Assembly: GCF_004920405.1 (NCBI RefSeq)
Contig: NZ_RFLV01000001.1
Span: 868,001-932,000 of the forward strand
Direction of reading: 5' to 3'
DNA: 64,000 nucleotides
From: Pseudomonas leptonychotis
Lineage (GTDB): Bacteria; Pseudomonadota; Gammaproteobacteria; Pseudomonadales; Pseudomonadaceae
Positions 13,205-21,703 of this stretch are shown one piece after another. Within the stretch, counting starts at the first letter, position 1; each line of letters begins with the position of its first letter. The position numbers and the translations under genes are program-made. The notes beneath the pieces were generated by a model. That model had not been told where the DNA came from. It saw nothing but the letters and a program-made list of their open reading frames with translations, and made no database searches.

Positions 13205-13432
13205 ATGACCTATTTGATCGATGCCTGGCTGGACCGCCCGCAGCCGTATCTACGTATTCTCAATCGCAACACCGGCGAAGTCTGCGCGCTGATTAAAGAA
13301 GAGGCACTGGATGAGCTGCGTGACCAGGGGGATTTGGATTTGCACGAACTAAACTCCAGCGAACCGCTGGTGCTCAAGGAGCTGGTGCGTAACTTATTTC
13401 TCTATTGCTACGCCCGCGCATTGCGCCCCTGA
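13205..13432 (+). CDS. Conserved small protein, probably iron-regulated
   Basis: 75-aa soluble protein beginning MTYLIDAWLDRPQPYLRIL with an acidic middle (EEALDELRDQGDLDLHEL). No signal peptide, no membrane segment and only one cysteine, near the C-terminus. GGGAG precedes the ATG by 7 nt. By position (after ispB, before fklB) and sequence it looks like P. aeruginosa PA4570, which I recall as a hypothetical protein strongly induced by iron limitation; the Fur-like site upstream agrees. Molecular function unknown. Confidence 0.85.
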   Translation: MTYLIDAWLDRPQPYLRILNRNTGEVCALIKEEALDELRDQGDLDLHELNSSEPLVLKELVRNLFLYCYARALRP

Positions 13433-13451
13433 CGCTCTGAATATAAACGCA

Positions 13452-13517
13452 TCGCGGGCATGGCCCGCTCCTACACCAGACTTGCTGGAACCTCGTAGGA
13501 GCGGGCCATGCCCGCGA
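13452..13517. repeat. REPIN: two inverted REP copies, class A
   Basis: Two perfect 23-bp arms face each other (13452-13474 and 13495-13517) across a 20-bp spacer. Each contains the palindromic core GCGGGCATGGCCCGC in one orientation and begins or ends with GTAGGAG, the typical Pseudomonas REP head. It lies between the small iron-linked gene and fklB, where it could fold as a long hairpin at both 3' ends. Confidence 0.9.
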
Positions 13518-13535
13518 AGGAAAGCACCTGAGACG

Positions 13536-14153
13536 TTAGAGAACGTCCAGCAGCTCCACATCAAACACCAGCACGCTGTGCGGCGGGATGCTGCCCACGC
13601 CTTGCTCGCCATAAGCCAGCTCGCTGGGTACGTACAAACGCCACTTGCTACCGGCATTCATCAACTGCAGAGCTTCGGTCCAGCCGGCGATTACGCCACC
13701 GACCGGAAATTCAGCAGGCTCACCACGATCATAGGAGCTGTCAAAAACGCTGCCATCAATCAGGGTGCCATGGTAGTGAGCGCGAATGGTGTCTTCACGG
13801 GTCGGCATAGCGCCAGTACCCGCGCTCAACACCTCGTACTGCAGGCCGGAAGCCAGCACGGTGATACCGTCACGCTTGCCGTTTTCGGCGAGGAAAGCCA
13901 GGCCCGCGCCAGCGGCCGCTTCAGCCTTGGCAGCAGCTTCGGCTTGCATGATCTCGCGGATTACCTTGAAGCTGGCCGACATCTCGTCTTCGCTCACACG
14001 GCTCTGCTGGCCATTGAACGCATCGGTCAAGCCGGCCAGGATGGCATCCAGGCTCACACCCGGCGGCGGGTTGTCGCGCAGCTGACCACCGAGTTGACGG
14101 CCGATGCCGTAGCTGACGCGGGTTTCGTCAGTCGAGAGATTGGTTTCGGACAT
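13536..14153 (-). CDS. fklB: FKBP-type peptidyl-prolyl isomerase FklB
   Basis: 205 aa: an N-terminal dimerisation domain (about residues 1-95, with RVSYGIGRQLGGQL and an Ala/Glu-rich helix) followed by an FKBP domain with HYHGTLIDGSVFDSSYDRG, VIAGWTEALQLM and IPPHSVLVFDVELL. No signal peptide, so cytosolic FklB rather than periplasmic FkpA. Prolyl isomerase and folding helper. Monocistronic by spacing; the REPIN lies just beyond its stop. Confidence 0.93.
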   Translation of the reverse strand: MSETNLSTDETRVSYGIGRQLGGQLRDNPPPGVSLDAILAGLTDAFNGQQSRVSEDEMSASFKVIREIMQAEAAAKAEAAAGAGLAFLAENGKRDGITVLASGLQYEVLSAGTGAMPTREDTIRAHYHGTLIDGSVFDSSYDRGEPAEFPVGGVIAGWTEALQLMNAGSKWRLYVPSELAYGEQGVGSIPPHSVLVFDVELLDVL

Positions 14154-14214
14154 AGCACGGCTCCGCTAGGGGCTAAAAAAGGTCGGCCAGCCTAGCACAA
14201 ACCGCCTGCCCGCC

Positions 14215-14361
14215 CTACCCGCCTGCCGCGCCTTGGCGATTGCGCCGGCAGCGCTCAGAGCAGTACTTCACCTCATCCCAGCAGCGCGCCCACTTCTTAC
14301 GCCAGGCGAATGGCAAACCACACACCTGGCAAGGTTTGACCGGCAGCTCGGCCTTTTTCAC
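14215..14361 (-). CDS. DUF2256 small zinc-ribbon-like protein
   Basis: 48-aa protein with a GTG start that overlaps the TGA of the photolyase-family gene by 4 nt (GTGA), so translation is probably coupled. It reads [18 protein letters not shown], then [15 protein letters not shown], then SERCRR, with CxxC and CxxxC pairs able to bind zinc. This is the DUF2256 pattern, which I recall being found next to cryptochrome/photolyase-like genes; function unknown. The length and Cys spacing fit the whole family domain, so it is not a fragment. Confidence 0.85.
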   Translation of the reverse strand: MKKAELPVKPCQVCGLPFAWRKKWARCWDEVKYCSERCRRNRQGAAGG

Positions 14362-15893
14362 AGCGCCTCACCGGCGTCCAGCCGTGCCAGCAGCTGCTCA
14401 CCGCGCTGCCACAGCCCTTGCTGTTTGGCCTCTGTCATTTTATCCAGGCCGCGGTAAATCATTCCTAGCCGATGGTTGCCGGTCAGCTGCTCGCGATGAC
14501 GCATAAGAAAGTGCCAATACAGCGCGTTGAAGGGGCAGGCCTGCTCGCCAACGCTCTCGGTCACTTTATACGCACAGTCACCGCAGTAATTGGACATGCG
14601 CTTGATGTACTGACCACTGGCGCAATACGGCTTGGAACCCAGGTAGCCGCCATCGGCATGCATGACCATGCCCAAGGTGTTGGGCAGCTCAACCCAGTCA
14701 AACGCATCCATATAAACCGCCAAGTACCAGTCGCAGACTTGGCTGGGCTCAATACCCGCCAGCAGGGCAAAGTTTCCGGTGACCATCAACCGCTGGATAT
14801 GGTGCGCATAGGCATGCTCCAGGGTCTGACCGATGGCTTGGCTCATGCACTTCATACGGGTTTTGCCGGTCCAGTAGAACTCGGGCAGCGGCCGGGTATT
14901 GCCGAAGGCATTGCGCTCGGCGTACTCGGGCATGTGCATCCAGTAGATGCCCCGCACGTATTCACGCCAGCCAAGCAACTGGCGGATAAAGCCCTCGGCA
15001 GCATTCAAAGGGACATGCCCACGCCAGTAAGCCGCTTCGACGTCCGCACACAGGCGGCGCACATCGAGCAGGCCAATGTTCAGCGCCGCGCTAATCCGCG
15101 CATGAAACAGAAACGGCTCACCAACCGCCATGGCGTCCTGATAGTCGCCAAAAGCCGGTAAGGCAAAGTCGAGAAAATGCTGCCATAACGCCTCAGCCTC
15201 AGCGTGGGTTACCGGATAGTCGAATGAAGCCAGGCTGCCGTAGTGATGACTGAAGCGCTCGGCCACCAGCGCCAGCACTTCCTGGGTAATGCCATCCGCC
15301 GGGAAGCGCGCCGTCATCGGCGCCTTGATCTGCTTGGGCAGCGCCTTGCGGTTTTCTGCATCAAAGTTCCAGGCGCCCCCCACCGGCGTGCCGTCGCCAT
15401 TCATCAACAGACCGGTCTTACGGCGCATCTCGCGGTAGAAGAACTCCATGCGCAGCTGCTTGCGCCCCTCGGCCCAGCGCGCGAACTCGCCGCGAGCGCA
15501 GATAAACCGGCTATCGGCATGCCAGGTAATCGGCACGCCGCAGCGCTTCAACTCATCTTCCAGGCGCCACTCGCCGCACTCTGTGATGTGCACCTCGACG
15601 GCCTGCAATTGCGCCGCCCAACGCTGCAGCTCGCCTGGCAGCGAGCCGCTGTTCTGCGCATCATCCAGTTTGACGTAATGCACCTGCCAGCCGCGCTTGC
15701 GCAGAGCCTCAGCAAAGTGGCGCATGGCACTGAAGATCAGTGCGATCTTCTGCGGGTGGTGCGGCACGTAATCGGTTTCCGCCGCCACCTCAGCGAGCAA
15801 TACCGCATCGCACTGCGGATCGAGCGCCAGCAAACTGGGCAGGTCAAAAGACAGCTGATCACCCAATACCAGGGCTAGCCGGGGAGCACTCAT
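14358..15893 (-). CDS. Fe-S bacterial cryptochrome / (6-4) photolyase family protein
   Basis: 511-aa flavoprotein of the FeS-BCP family (Agrobacterium PhrB, Rhodobacter CryB), which repair (6-4) photoproducts or act as light sensors using FAD. It starts [17 protein letters not shown]. Four cysteines, C349, C437, C440 and C453, match the [4Fe-4S] ligands of PhrB (C350, C438, C441, C454 as I recall). The family core [20 protein letters not shown], in which I infer FAD contacts, is present. Its ATG overlaps the stop of the nuclease upstream by 4 nt and its stop overlaps the DUF2256 start. A repair role is inferred. Confidence 0.9.
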   Translation of the reverse strand: MSAPRLALVLGDQLSFDLPSLLALDPQCDAVLLAEVAAETDYVPHHPQKIALIFSAMRHFAEALRKRGWQVHYVKLDDAQNSGSLPGELQRWAAQLQAVEVHITECGEWRLEDELKRCGVPITWHADSRFICARGEFARWAEGRKQLRMEFFYREMRRKTGLLMNGDGTPVGGAWNFDAENRKALPKQIKAPMTARFPADGITQEVLALVAERFSHHYGSLASFDYPVTHAEAEALWQHFLDFALPAFGDYQDAMAVGEPFLFHARISAALNIGLLDVRRLCADVEAAYWRGHVPLNAAEGFIRQLLGWREYVRGIYWMHMPEYAERNAFGNTRPLPEFYWTGKTRMKCMSQAIGQTLEHAYAHHIQRLMVTGNFALLAGIEPSQVCDWYLAVYMDAFDWVELPNTLGMVMHADGGYLGSKPYCASGQYIKRMSNYCGDCAYKVTESVGEQACPFNALYWHFLMRHREQLTGNHRLGMIYRGLDKMTEAKQQGLWQRGEQLLARLDAGEAL

Positions 15894-17278
15894 AAAACAA
15901 CGACCTCGGTTTGCGGAAAGCGCCGTAAATGGCTAAGCAGGATGTGATAGGCATCCAGGCTGAATGCCTGGCCCGGTTGTTGGAGAGCGGCACCAATCAG
16001 CGCCGGATCATCAACCGTGGTCACGTGCCGCCATTGATCCAGCACATGCCAGTGGCTGAGCCCCTGCACCAGATCTCGCTCGACCCAAGCAACCGGCCCC
16101 GACCACGGCCAAGTGGCCACGCGCAGCTGCTCACAGGCGGCAAGCAACCGTAGATCATGGGCCTCGCGCGATTCGAGCCCGCAGCAGGCGCCCCGGCAGA
16201 CACCGAGCTGGGTAGCAAAACAGGCGCCGTTTCCCCGTTCCAAACCAAGCACGCGCAAGCACAGCTGGCTGCGGCTTGCCTCGCTGCGCAACCAGGCTTG
16301 CGCCTGACGCCGCGAGCGGAACAAGCCAACACTATTGCCCCCTATAACCGAGCAGCCCACCGCTTGCAGCTCAGGTTGCAGACCCTCAATGCCAGGTATA
16401 AGCACCCAGGTCAACAGGTCGCGCTGACGACGCAACTGACGGTTGTACAACGGCAACAGTCGCTTCACCTCAGCGGACTCCAGCAGCAACGCACCCAACT
16501 CTCCTGCCGTCGGCTGCACGCGAATATCACGCACCTGCTGAGCCATCTGCAGGCTACGTCGGCTGTGATGATCATTTTGAAAATGCGACTGCACGCGCTG
16601 GTGCAGGTTGCGGCTTTTGCCGACATACAACAGCGCCTGATTCTCACCGTAAAAGTAATAAACCCCCGGCCGCGAAGGCACGGCCTGTAGCCGCTCGGCC
16701 GTCAAAAACCGCGGCACGGCGGCTTTGCGCAGCTGACGCTGCAAGCGTTCTGCCTGCACCTGCGTCAGCAATGTGGACAACAACTGCCAAACTGCTTCGG
16801 CGTCAGGCAATGCACGGTGCTTAAAAAACCGGCTAATGCCCTGCCCCTCGCACAAGGCATCGAGGCTGTGACACGGCAAATCCGGCCAGACCGCACGCGC
16901 GAGCTGCAAGGTGCACAACTGCCGGTAGCGCACACGCAGCCCCGCCCGTGCGAAACCGTGACGCAGAAATGCATGGGCAACACGCAGGTTATGTCCGACC
17001 ACAACACGGCCTTCCAGGCAGCGCGCGAGCTCAACTGCAACCTCGGCAAAGCATGGCTGATCCGCCAGCTCTGCCGGCAATACACCGCAAACGTGCGACA
17101 CCCTGGCCGGCAGGGCACACGCTGGTTTCAGCAACCACACATGCCGCGCCACGACTAAGCCACCCTCCACATGCAGCACCGCCACTTCCCAGATGCTGTC
17201 CTTATCCGGGTGAAGCCCGGTGACCTGCACGTCGATAATGGCAAGCGCACGGGCAAACAGTGAGACCGCAGCAGTCAC
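15890..17278 (-). CDS. Degenerate DEDDh exonuclease domain fused to Cho/UvrC-like GIY-YIG nuclease
   Basis: 462 aa from a GTG at 17278, 4 nt after the DUF6482 stop; no ATG lies nearby in frame. Residues 10-170 have the DnaQ exonuclease fold, but motif I is IDVQVTG (Q18 where Glu is catalytic) and motif II is HNLRVAHAFL (A101 where Asp is expected); only H154 and D159 of motif III remain. Residues 203-290 form a GIY-YIG domain with GVYYFY, YVGKS, R228 and E267 intact. C340, C353, C361 and C365 follow the UvrC Fe-S spacing. Probable structure-specific repair nuclease; its target is unknown. Confidence 0.85.
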   Translation of the reverse strand: MTAAVSLFARALAIIDVQVTGLHPDKDSIWEVAVLHVEGGLVVARHVWLLKPACALPARVSHVCGVLPAELADQPCFAEVAVELARCLEGRVVVGHNLRVAHAFLRHGFARAGLRVRYRQLCTLQLARAVWPDLPCHSLDALCEGQGISRFFKHRALPDAEAVWQLLSTLLTQVQAERLQRQLRKAAVPRFLTAERLQAVPSRPGVYYFYGENQALLYVGKSRNLHQRVQSHFQNDHHSRRSLQMAQQVRDIRVQPTAGELGALLLESAEVKRLLPLYNRQLRRQRDLLTWVLIPGIEGLQPELQAVGCSVIGGNSVGLFRSRRQAQAWLRSEASRSQLCLRVLGLERGNGACFATQLGVCRGACCGLESREAHDLRLLAACEQLRVATWPWSGPVAWVERDLVQGLSHWHVLDQWRHVTTVDDPALIGAALQQPGQAFSLDAYHILLSHLRRFPQTEVVVL

Positions 17279-17282
17279 ATCG

Positions 17283-17588
17283 CTACCAGGAAGAATTAAA
17301 GGAAATGGGCACCCGCAGGACGTCCTGGGCGCCGTCATGCATGCCGCACATCTCGTCATGCACCACGGCATGCACCAGGTGAAAGGGGATGGGCGGCATA
17401 TCAGTGAGCATATCGCGCGCATGTTCGACCGAGCGCAGGTGCAGGGTTTTACCCTTGCCATCGCTGAGCGGATGGGCGCGGCCATCCATGTGCGCTTCAA
17501 GCAGGTAGATCCCCCCTTCAATGGAGATCAGGTTGAGCGCGTCGATATGCCCGGCATGGGCGTACAGCGACAAGTCTTGCAGGTTCAT
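17283..17588 (-). CDS. DUF6482 family protein
   Basis: 101-aa soluble protein starting MNLQDLSLYAHAGHIDALNL, with GGIYLLEAHMDGRAHPL and FHLVHAVVHDEMCGM. Matches what I remember of the pseudomonad DUF6482 family; function unknown. GAGGA precedes the ATG at 17588. It is the first gene of a run that continues into the GIY-YIG nuclease 4 nt later. The AT-rich upstream region holds a TTGTACAA palindrome (about 17638-17645) and several TTGTA repeats that could be operators. Confidence 0.75.
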   Translation of the reverse strand: MNLQDLSLYAHAGHIDALNLISIEGGIYLLEAHMDGRAHPLSDGKGKTLHLRSVEHARDMLTDMPPIPFHLVHAVVHDEMCGMHDGAQDVLRVPISFNSSW

Positions 17589-17677
17589 GGCGATGTCCTC
17601 GGCTAGCGAAGCTATACAAAAAATCATACAAATACAATTCTTGTACAATAAATCGAGAGCGCAAGGCAGAAAGCAAA

Positions 17678-17706
17678 CCGCCCGTCCGTTATGCACGGCC
17701 GGGCGG
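17678..17706 (-). terminator. Hairpin after UPF0114 gene, possible terminator
   Basis: CCGCCCG / CGGGCGG enclosing a second stem CCGT / ACGG. On the minus strand only TTT follows, so termination may be weak. It lies 21 bp beyond the UPF0114 stop. Confidence 0.5.
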
Positions 17707-17727
17707 TGGGTCACGCTAACAGCGTGA

Positions 17728-18216
17728 TCAGTGCTTGGTCAGCTTATCCAGGTAACCCATGGCAAAAGCTGAAACCACAAACGCCATATGAATGATCACG
17801 TACCACATCAGCTTGCTGTCATCGATGTTCTGCGCATTCATAAATACTTTGAGCAGATGGATTGAGGAGATCGCCACGATGGAGGCCGCTACTTTCATTT
17901 TTAGCGAACTGGAGTCCATCTTGCCCAGCCAGCTGAGTTTTTCGGTGCCCTCGGCAATATCCAGCTGGGAGACGAAATTCTCGTAACCGGAAATCATAAC
18001 CATCACCAGCAAACCGCCGACAAGGGCCATGTCGATCAACGACAGGATCACCAAAATCAGGTCGGCCTCAGCCATGGAGAACACACTGGGAAGAATGTGG
18101 AAAACTTCCTGAAAGAACTTCAGCGCCAAGGCCAGCAGGCCAAGCGAAAGACCAAAATAGATAGGTGCCAGCAGCCAGCGCGAGGCATACATGGCATTTT
18201 CAATAAAGCGTTCCAT
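17728..18216 (-). CDS. UPF0114 (YqhA) family inner-membrane protein
   Basis: 162 aa with four hydrophobic segments, starting [20 protein letters not shown]. The family segments [20 protein letters not shown] and [20 protein letters not shown] are clear. Function unknown; the closest described relative is E. coli YqhA. Stands alone with about 200-bp gaps on both sides. Confidence 0.88.
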   Translation of the reverse strand: MERFIENAMYASRWLLAPIYFGLSLGLLALALKFFQEVFHILPSVFSMAEADLILVILSLIDMALVGGLLVMVMISGYENFVSQLDIAEGTEKLSWLGKMDSSSLKMKVAASIVAISSIHLLKVFMNAQNIDDSKLMWYVIIHMAFVVSAFAMGYLDKLTKH

Positions 18217-18418
18217 AGGGGCTCACTCAGGGTTCAAGATTGCCGGCGAGTATAACCAGCGCCCCCGCCCAGACAACCCCGTTGTGTGGCAATAGATGAC
18301 AGCCGCTGCGCGACCACTACAACTGTGGATAACCTTTTTGCGCAGGCTCTAGACCGGCAGCCCATAGCCGTCTAGCTCAGGGTGTAAGGCACGCGCGAGG
18401 CGGCTCAACAACACCCGC

Positions 18419-18760
18419 TCAGGTTTCTGGTTGAAACTGAAAATCACCCACGTGGTGGCCACGCTCGGCGTTCAAACGGCGCAGTTCGGCCTGAATATGC
18501 AGCCGCCAGATCGGTACATCCGTGGACAGCTCGTAGCCCATGCCGTGCAGGCTTTCGGCGATATCCGCAAGAATGCTTTGCGCCGCGCACGGCCCGCGGA
18601 ATGGGCCTTGCGCCTTGATCGTAGAGGGTTGCGCCCCAGACATACCCGCGGCGCAGATCAGCGTCCAGAGGCCAGCGCTGCCAGCCAACGGCAGCACCAC
18701 GCATTCAATGCGGGTATCCAGGCCCAAGCAATGACGGGTGAGATTAAGGCTGCGCGGCAT
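18419..18760 (-). CDS. Conserved hypothetical protein
   Basis: 113 aa, MPRSLNLTRHCLGLDTRIEC..., no signal peptide or membrane helix. It ends with WRLHIQAELRRLNAERGHH, a basic amphipathic helix. I do not recognise a family; a gene of this size lies at the same place in P. aeruginosa (between the UPF0114 and Lon-like genes). An overlapping frame of similar length runs on the plus strand (18431-18850), but the gene-order match favours this one. Confidence 0.6.
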   Translation of the reverse strand: MPRSLNLTRHCLGLDTRIECVVLPLAGSAGLWTLICAAGMSGAQPSTIKAQGPFRGPCAAQSILADIAESLHGMGYELSTDVPIWRLHIQAELRRLNAERGHHVGDFQFQPET

Positions 18761-18958
18761 GGCGACGACCCTCTCAGAAGCAGGCCTTCAGCCTACACCC
18801 GGGCACGCGCCAGAGGGAAGCCAACAGTTATCCCCGAATGCTGTGGATAACTGTGTGGATGAAACCAGGATAAGCCGGCCATAGCCAGGCGGCCCGGCCG
18901 GCCAGACACTTCGCTCAGTGACTGATCAACCACCGGGCGAATTGCCTGCGCACCGCGG

Positions 18959-21421
18959 TCATTCAGCCGCCGGCTTTTTCGCCCGTGGCTTCTTCTCCTT
19001 GACCGCAGCAGCCGGTTCTTCCTTCTTCGGCTCCTCCTTGTCGTCGTCCTCCATACCCATGGCGGCGATATCGCGCAGACGCTCAACCACCCGCGCATTG
19101 ACGCTGCCTGCAGGGAACTGGCCCTTTTCATTGGGCGAGCCGGCGTCCGCGCCGACCAACAGACTCAGTGCCTCGTCGACCTGGCGCACCGCATAGATAT
19201 GGAACTGCCCGGCGCGCACCGCCTGCAGCACCCGTTCATCCAACATCAGAGTGGTGACGTTGGAGTGCGGGATGATCGCGCCTTGCTCGCCGGTCAGGCC
19301 GCGCGCTTCACACAAACGGAAGAAACCTTCAATCTTCTCGTTGACCCCACCGACCGCCTGCACCTCGCCGAACTGGTTGATCGAGCCGGTAATGGCGAAA
19401 CACTGCTTGAGCGGCGTACGCGAAAGCGCCGAGATCAGCGTGCACACCTCGCCCAGCGAGGCGCTGTCACCGTCGACATAGCCGTAGGACTGCTCCAGCG
19501 CGATACTCGCCGAGATTTCCAGCGGGAACTCCTGGGCATAACGGCTACCCAGGTAACCCGTAAGGATCATCACGCCCTTGGAGTGAATCGGCTGGCCGAG
19601 GTTGACCTCACGCTCGATATCGACGATGCCGCTCCCGCCTGGATAGACCGTGGCGGAAATCCGCGCTGGCACGCCAAAGGCTGAATCACCGACCTCCAGC
19701 ACAGTCAGACCGTTGCATTTGCCCACGGCCGCGCCGGCGGTGTCGATCAGGATAATCCCGGCCAACATGTCATCGATGATCCGCGCCGACACTCGGCCGG
19801 TGCGGGTGGCCTTGGCTTTCAGGGCGCGCTCGATATGCCCGGCGTCGGTCACTTCATCCCCGGCCAGGCTGCGAATAAAGTCGGCCTCGCTGACCAGCTG
19901 GAACAGATCACCAATACGCGCAGACAAGCGGCCCTGATGTTCGGCCAGGCGCGCACTGTAAGTCGCGACCCGTGCCACCGCGGCAGCCGTCAGCGGGGCC
20001 ATGCCCTCTTCCGAGGTGCGGGTTTTTATCAATTGGGCGAATTGTTCGAGGCTGTCGTCGGCCAGCGGAATGTCTTCATCAAAGTCAGCCAGTACGCGAA
20101 ACATTTCCTGGAAGTCGGGATCGAGGTCCTGCAACGTGTAATACAGCTGGCGCGAGCCAATGATCACCACTTTCAGGTGCAACGGAATCATCTGCGGGGT
20201 CAGGGTCACCGTGGCGATACGACCAAGATCCCCTAACGGTGATTCCATCTTTAGCTGCCGCGATTGCAGGGCTCGCTTAAGCGCATCCCAAACAAATGGC
20301 TCACCGAGCATCTTCTCGGCTTCGAGAATTAGAAAGCCGCCATTAGCACGGTGCAGCGCACCAGGGCGCAGCTGGCGATAACTGGTGTAGAGCGCGCCCT
20401 GGTCAGTGTTGTATTCGATACGCCCGAACAGGTTGTCATAGGTCGGATGCGGTTCGAACACCACTGGAGCGCCGCCCTGAGCGTGATGGCCGACCACCAG
20501 GCTCGGGCAGTACTGCTCTTCGAGCAACTTACGGGTCTGGGCATCGATCTTGTCCACCTCGACCAACTGCTCGACCACCGTTTTCAACAGGTAAACCTGC
20601 ATCGCCTGTAAATAGGCGCAGACCTCGGCGTTTTCCGCATATTTGTGCGACAGCGGGGTTAGCAGTGGCTGCAAGGCGACGGTGATGGTTTCTTCATTGA
20701 GCTGACGCAGCAGGTTGCTCGACTCGCGCTTCCACTGCGGCAGGCTGGACAGTTCCTCGTTGAGGCGCTCTTCCAGCGTGGCGATATCGGCATGGAAACG
20801 CTCACGATCGGCTTCTGGCAACTGGGCAAACTCAGCCTCATCCAGCGCCTTGCCATCGAGCATCGGGGTGAAGGCGATATTGCTGCTGTCGCGATAGAGC
20901 GCGACGCTTTTTTCCAGCGACAGGCGCTCGACCACGTCCAGCGCCTGGTCGTAACGTTTATTGAAGTCGCGGTCGATGGCGTTCTTCTTCTGCTGGAACG
21001 AGGGGTGTTCAAACACCGCCGGGAAGGTCGCCAGCAGGTTATCGATCAGGCCATTGATATCGGCGAGAAATTCCGCGGCGGTGCCGGCGGGCAGCTCCAG
21101 CGCACGGGGCTCGCGCGGCTCGTCGAAATGATTGACGTACACCCGATCAGCCGGGGTTTCGAGGCGTTTAGCTTCAGCCTTGAGGTAGCGCTTAACAAAG
21201 GAAAAACGCCCAGTGCCGGGCTCGCCCATGACAAATACGTTATAGCCGGGGCGCGGCATGGCCACGCCAAACTGCAGCGCCTCGACGGCACGCTCCTGTC
21301 CCAATACGCCACGAAAGGGCTCAAGATCCTCGGTATTGGTGAAGTTGAATTGCTCAGGTGAGAAAGGACGGGTAAGTGCTTCGGGAGCCAAGCGCAAATG
21401 GGCTGCGACAGAGTCTGGCAT
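18959..21421 (-). CDS. LonB-type AAA+ protease (YcbZ/Lon-2 class)
   Basis: 820-aa cytosolic Lon-family protease without the classical Lon N-domain. The P-loop region reads GEPGTGRFS at residues 66-74, with Arg in place of the usual Walker A Lys. The C-terminal proteolytic domain has S653 (DGDSASLGE) and K696 (GGVNEKIEGF), 43 residues apart exactly as S679/K722 in E. coli Lon. A Lys/Glu/Pro-rich tail follows residue 790. Substrates unknown. Monocistronic by spacing. Confidence 0.9.
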   Translation of the reverse strand: MPDSVAAHLRLAPEALTRPFSPEQFNFTNTEDLEPFRGVLGQERAVEALQFGVAMPRPGYNVFVMGEPGTGRFSFVKRYLKAEAKRLETPADRVYVNHFDEPREPRALELPAGTAAEFLADINGLIDNLLATFPAVFEHPSFQQKKNAIDRDFNKRYDQALDVVERLSLEKSVALYRDSSNIAFTPMLDGKALDEAEFAQLPEADRERFHADIATLEERLNEELSSLPQWKRESSNLLRQLNEETITVALQPLLTPLSHKYAENAEVCAYLQAMQVYLLKTVVEQLVEVDKIDAQTRKLLEEQYCPSLVVGHHAQGGAPVVFEPHPTYDNLFGRIEYNTDQGALYTSYRQLRPGALHRANGGFLILEAEKMLGEPFVWDALKRALQSRQLKMESPLGDLGRIATVTLTPQMIPLHLKVVIIGSRQLYYTLQDLDPDFQEMFRVLADFDEDIPLADDSLEQFAQLIKTRTSEEGMAPLTAAAVARVATYSARLAEHQGRLSARIGDLFQLVSEADFIRSLAGDEVTDAGHIERALKAKATRTGRVSARIIDDMLAGIILIDTAGAAVGKCNGLTVLEVGDSAFGVPARISATVYPGGSGIVDIEREVNLGQPIHSKGVMILTGYLGSRYAQEFPLEISASIALEQSYGYVDGDSASLGEVCTLISALSRTPLKQCFAITGSINQFGEVQAVGGVNEKIEGFFRLCEARGLTGEQGAIIPHSNVTTLMLDERVLQAVRAGQFHIYAVRQVDEALSLLVGADAGSPNEKGQFPAGSVNARVVERLRDIAAMGMEDDDKEEPKKEEPAAAVKEKKPRAKKPAAE

Positions 21422-21703
21422 TGGAAATCCTTAACGGGCGGCACCTGCCGCGGAAAATATGGCCCATTCTGGCGCTGCACGTCGCGCACTGGCAAGGCAT
21501 CACGCCGGTTTTACTCGGCGCATCCCCCAAACAGCTGCGCAGTGGACACGCGGCATGTGCAGCACGAAAAACAAACGGCACGGCGTCACAAGTAGCGGTG
21601 GTTTTTCACAGCAGGCTTGACACCGCACGGACATTGCAAAATGCTCAAGGTGAGGCCAGTTTGCCGTCGGTCGAAATCCATTCTCACTTGAAGAGCACAC
21701 TTT
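21422..21703. other. Intergenic region, nothing recognised
   Basis: 282 bp between the divergent LonB and DUF3015 genes. Short open frames exist on both strands but none has a ribosome-binding site and recognisable sequence. Presumably holds both promoters. Confidence 0.4.

Noticed and set aside
21422..21703. A DksA/TraR-like zinc-finger gene, expected here from P. aeruginosa gene order (PA4577)
   Set aside because: The short frames in this gap lack the CxxC...CxxC pattern and any ribosome-binding site; the gene seems absent from this locus.
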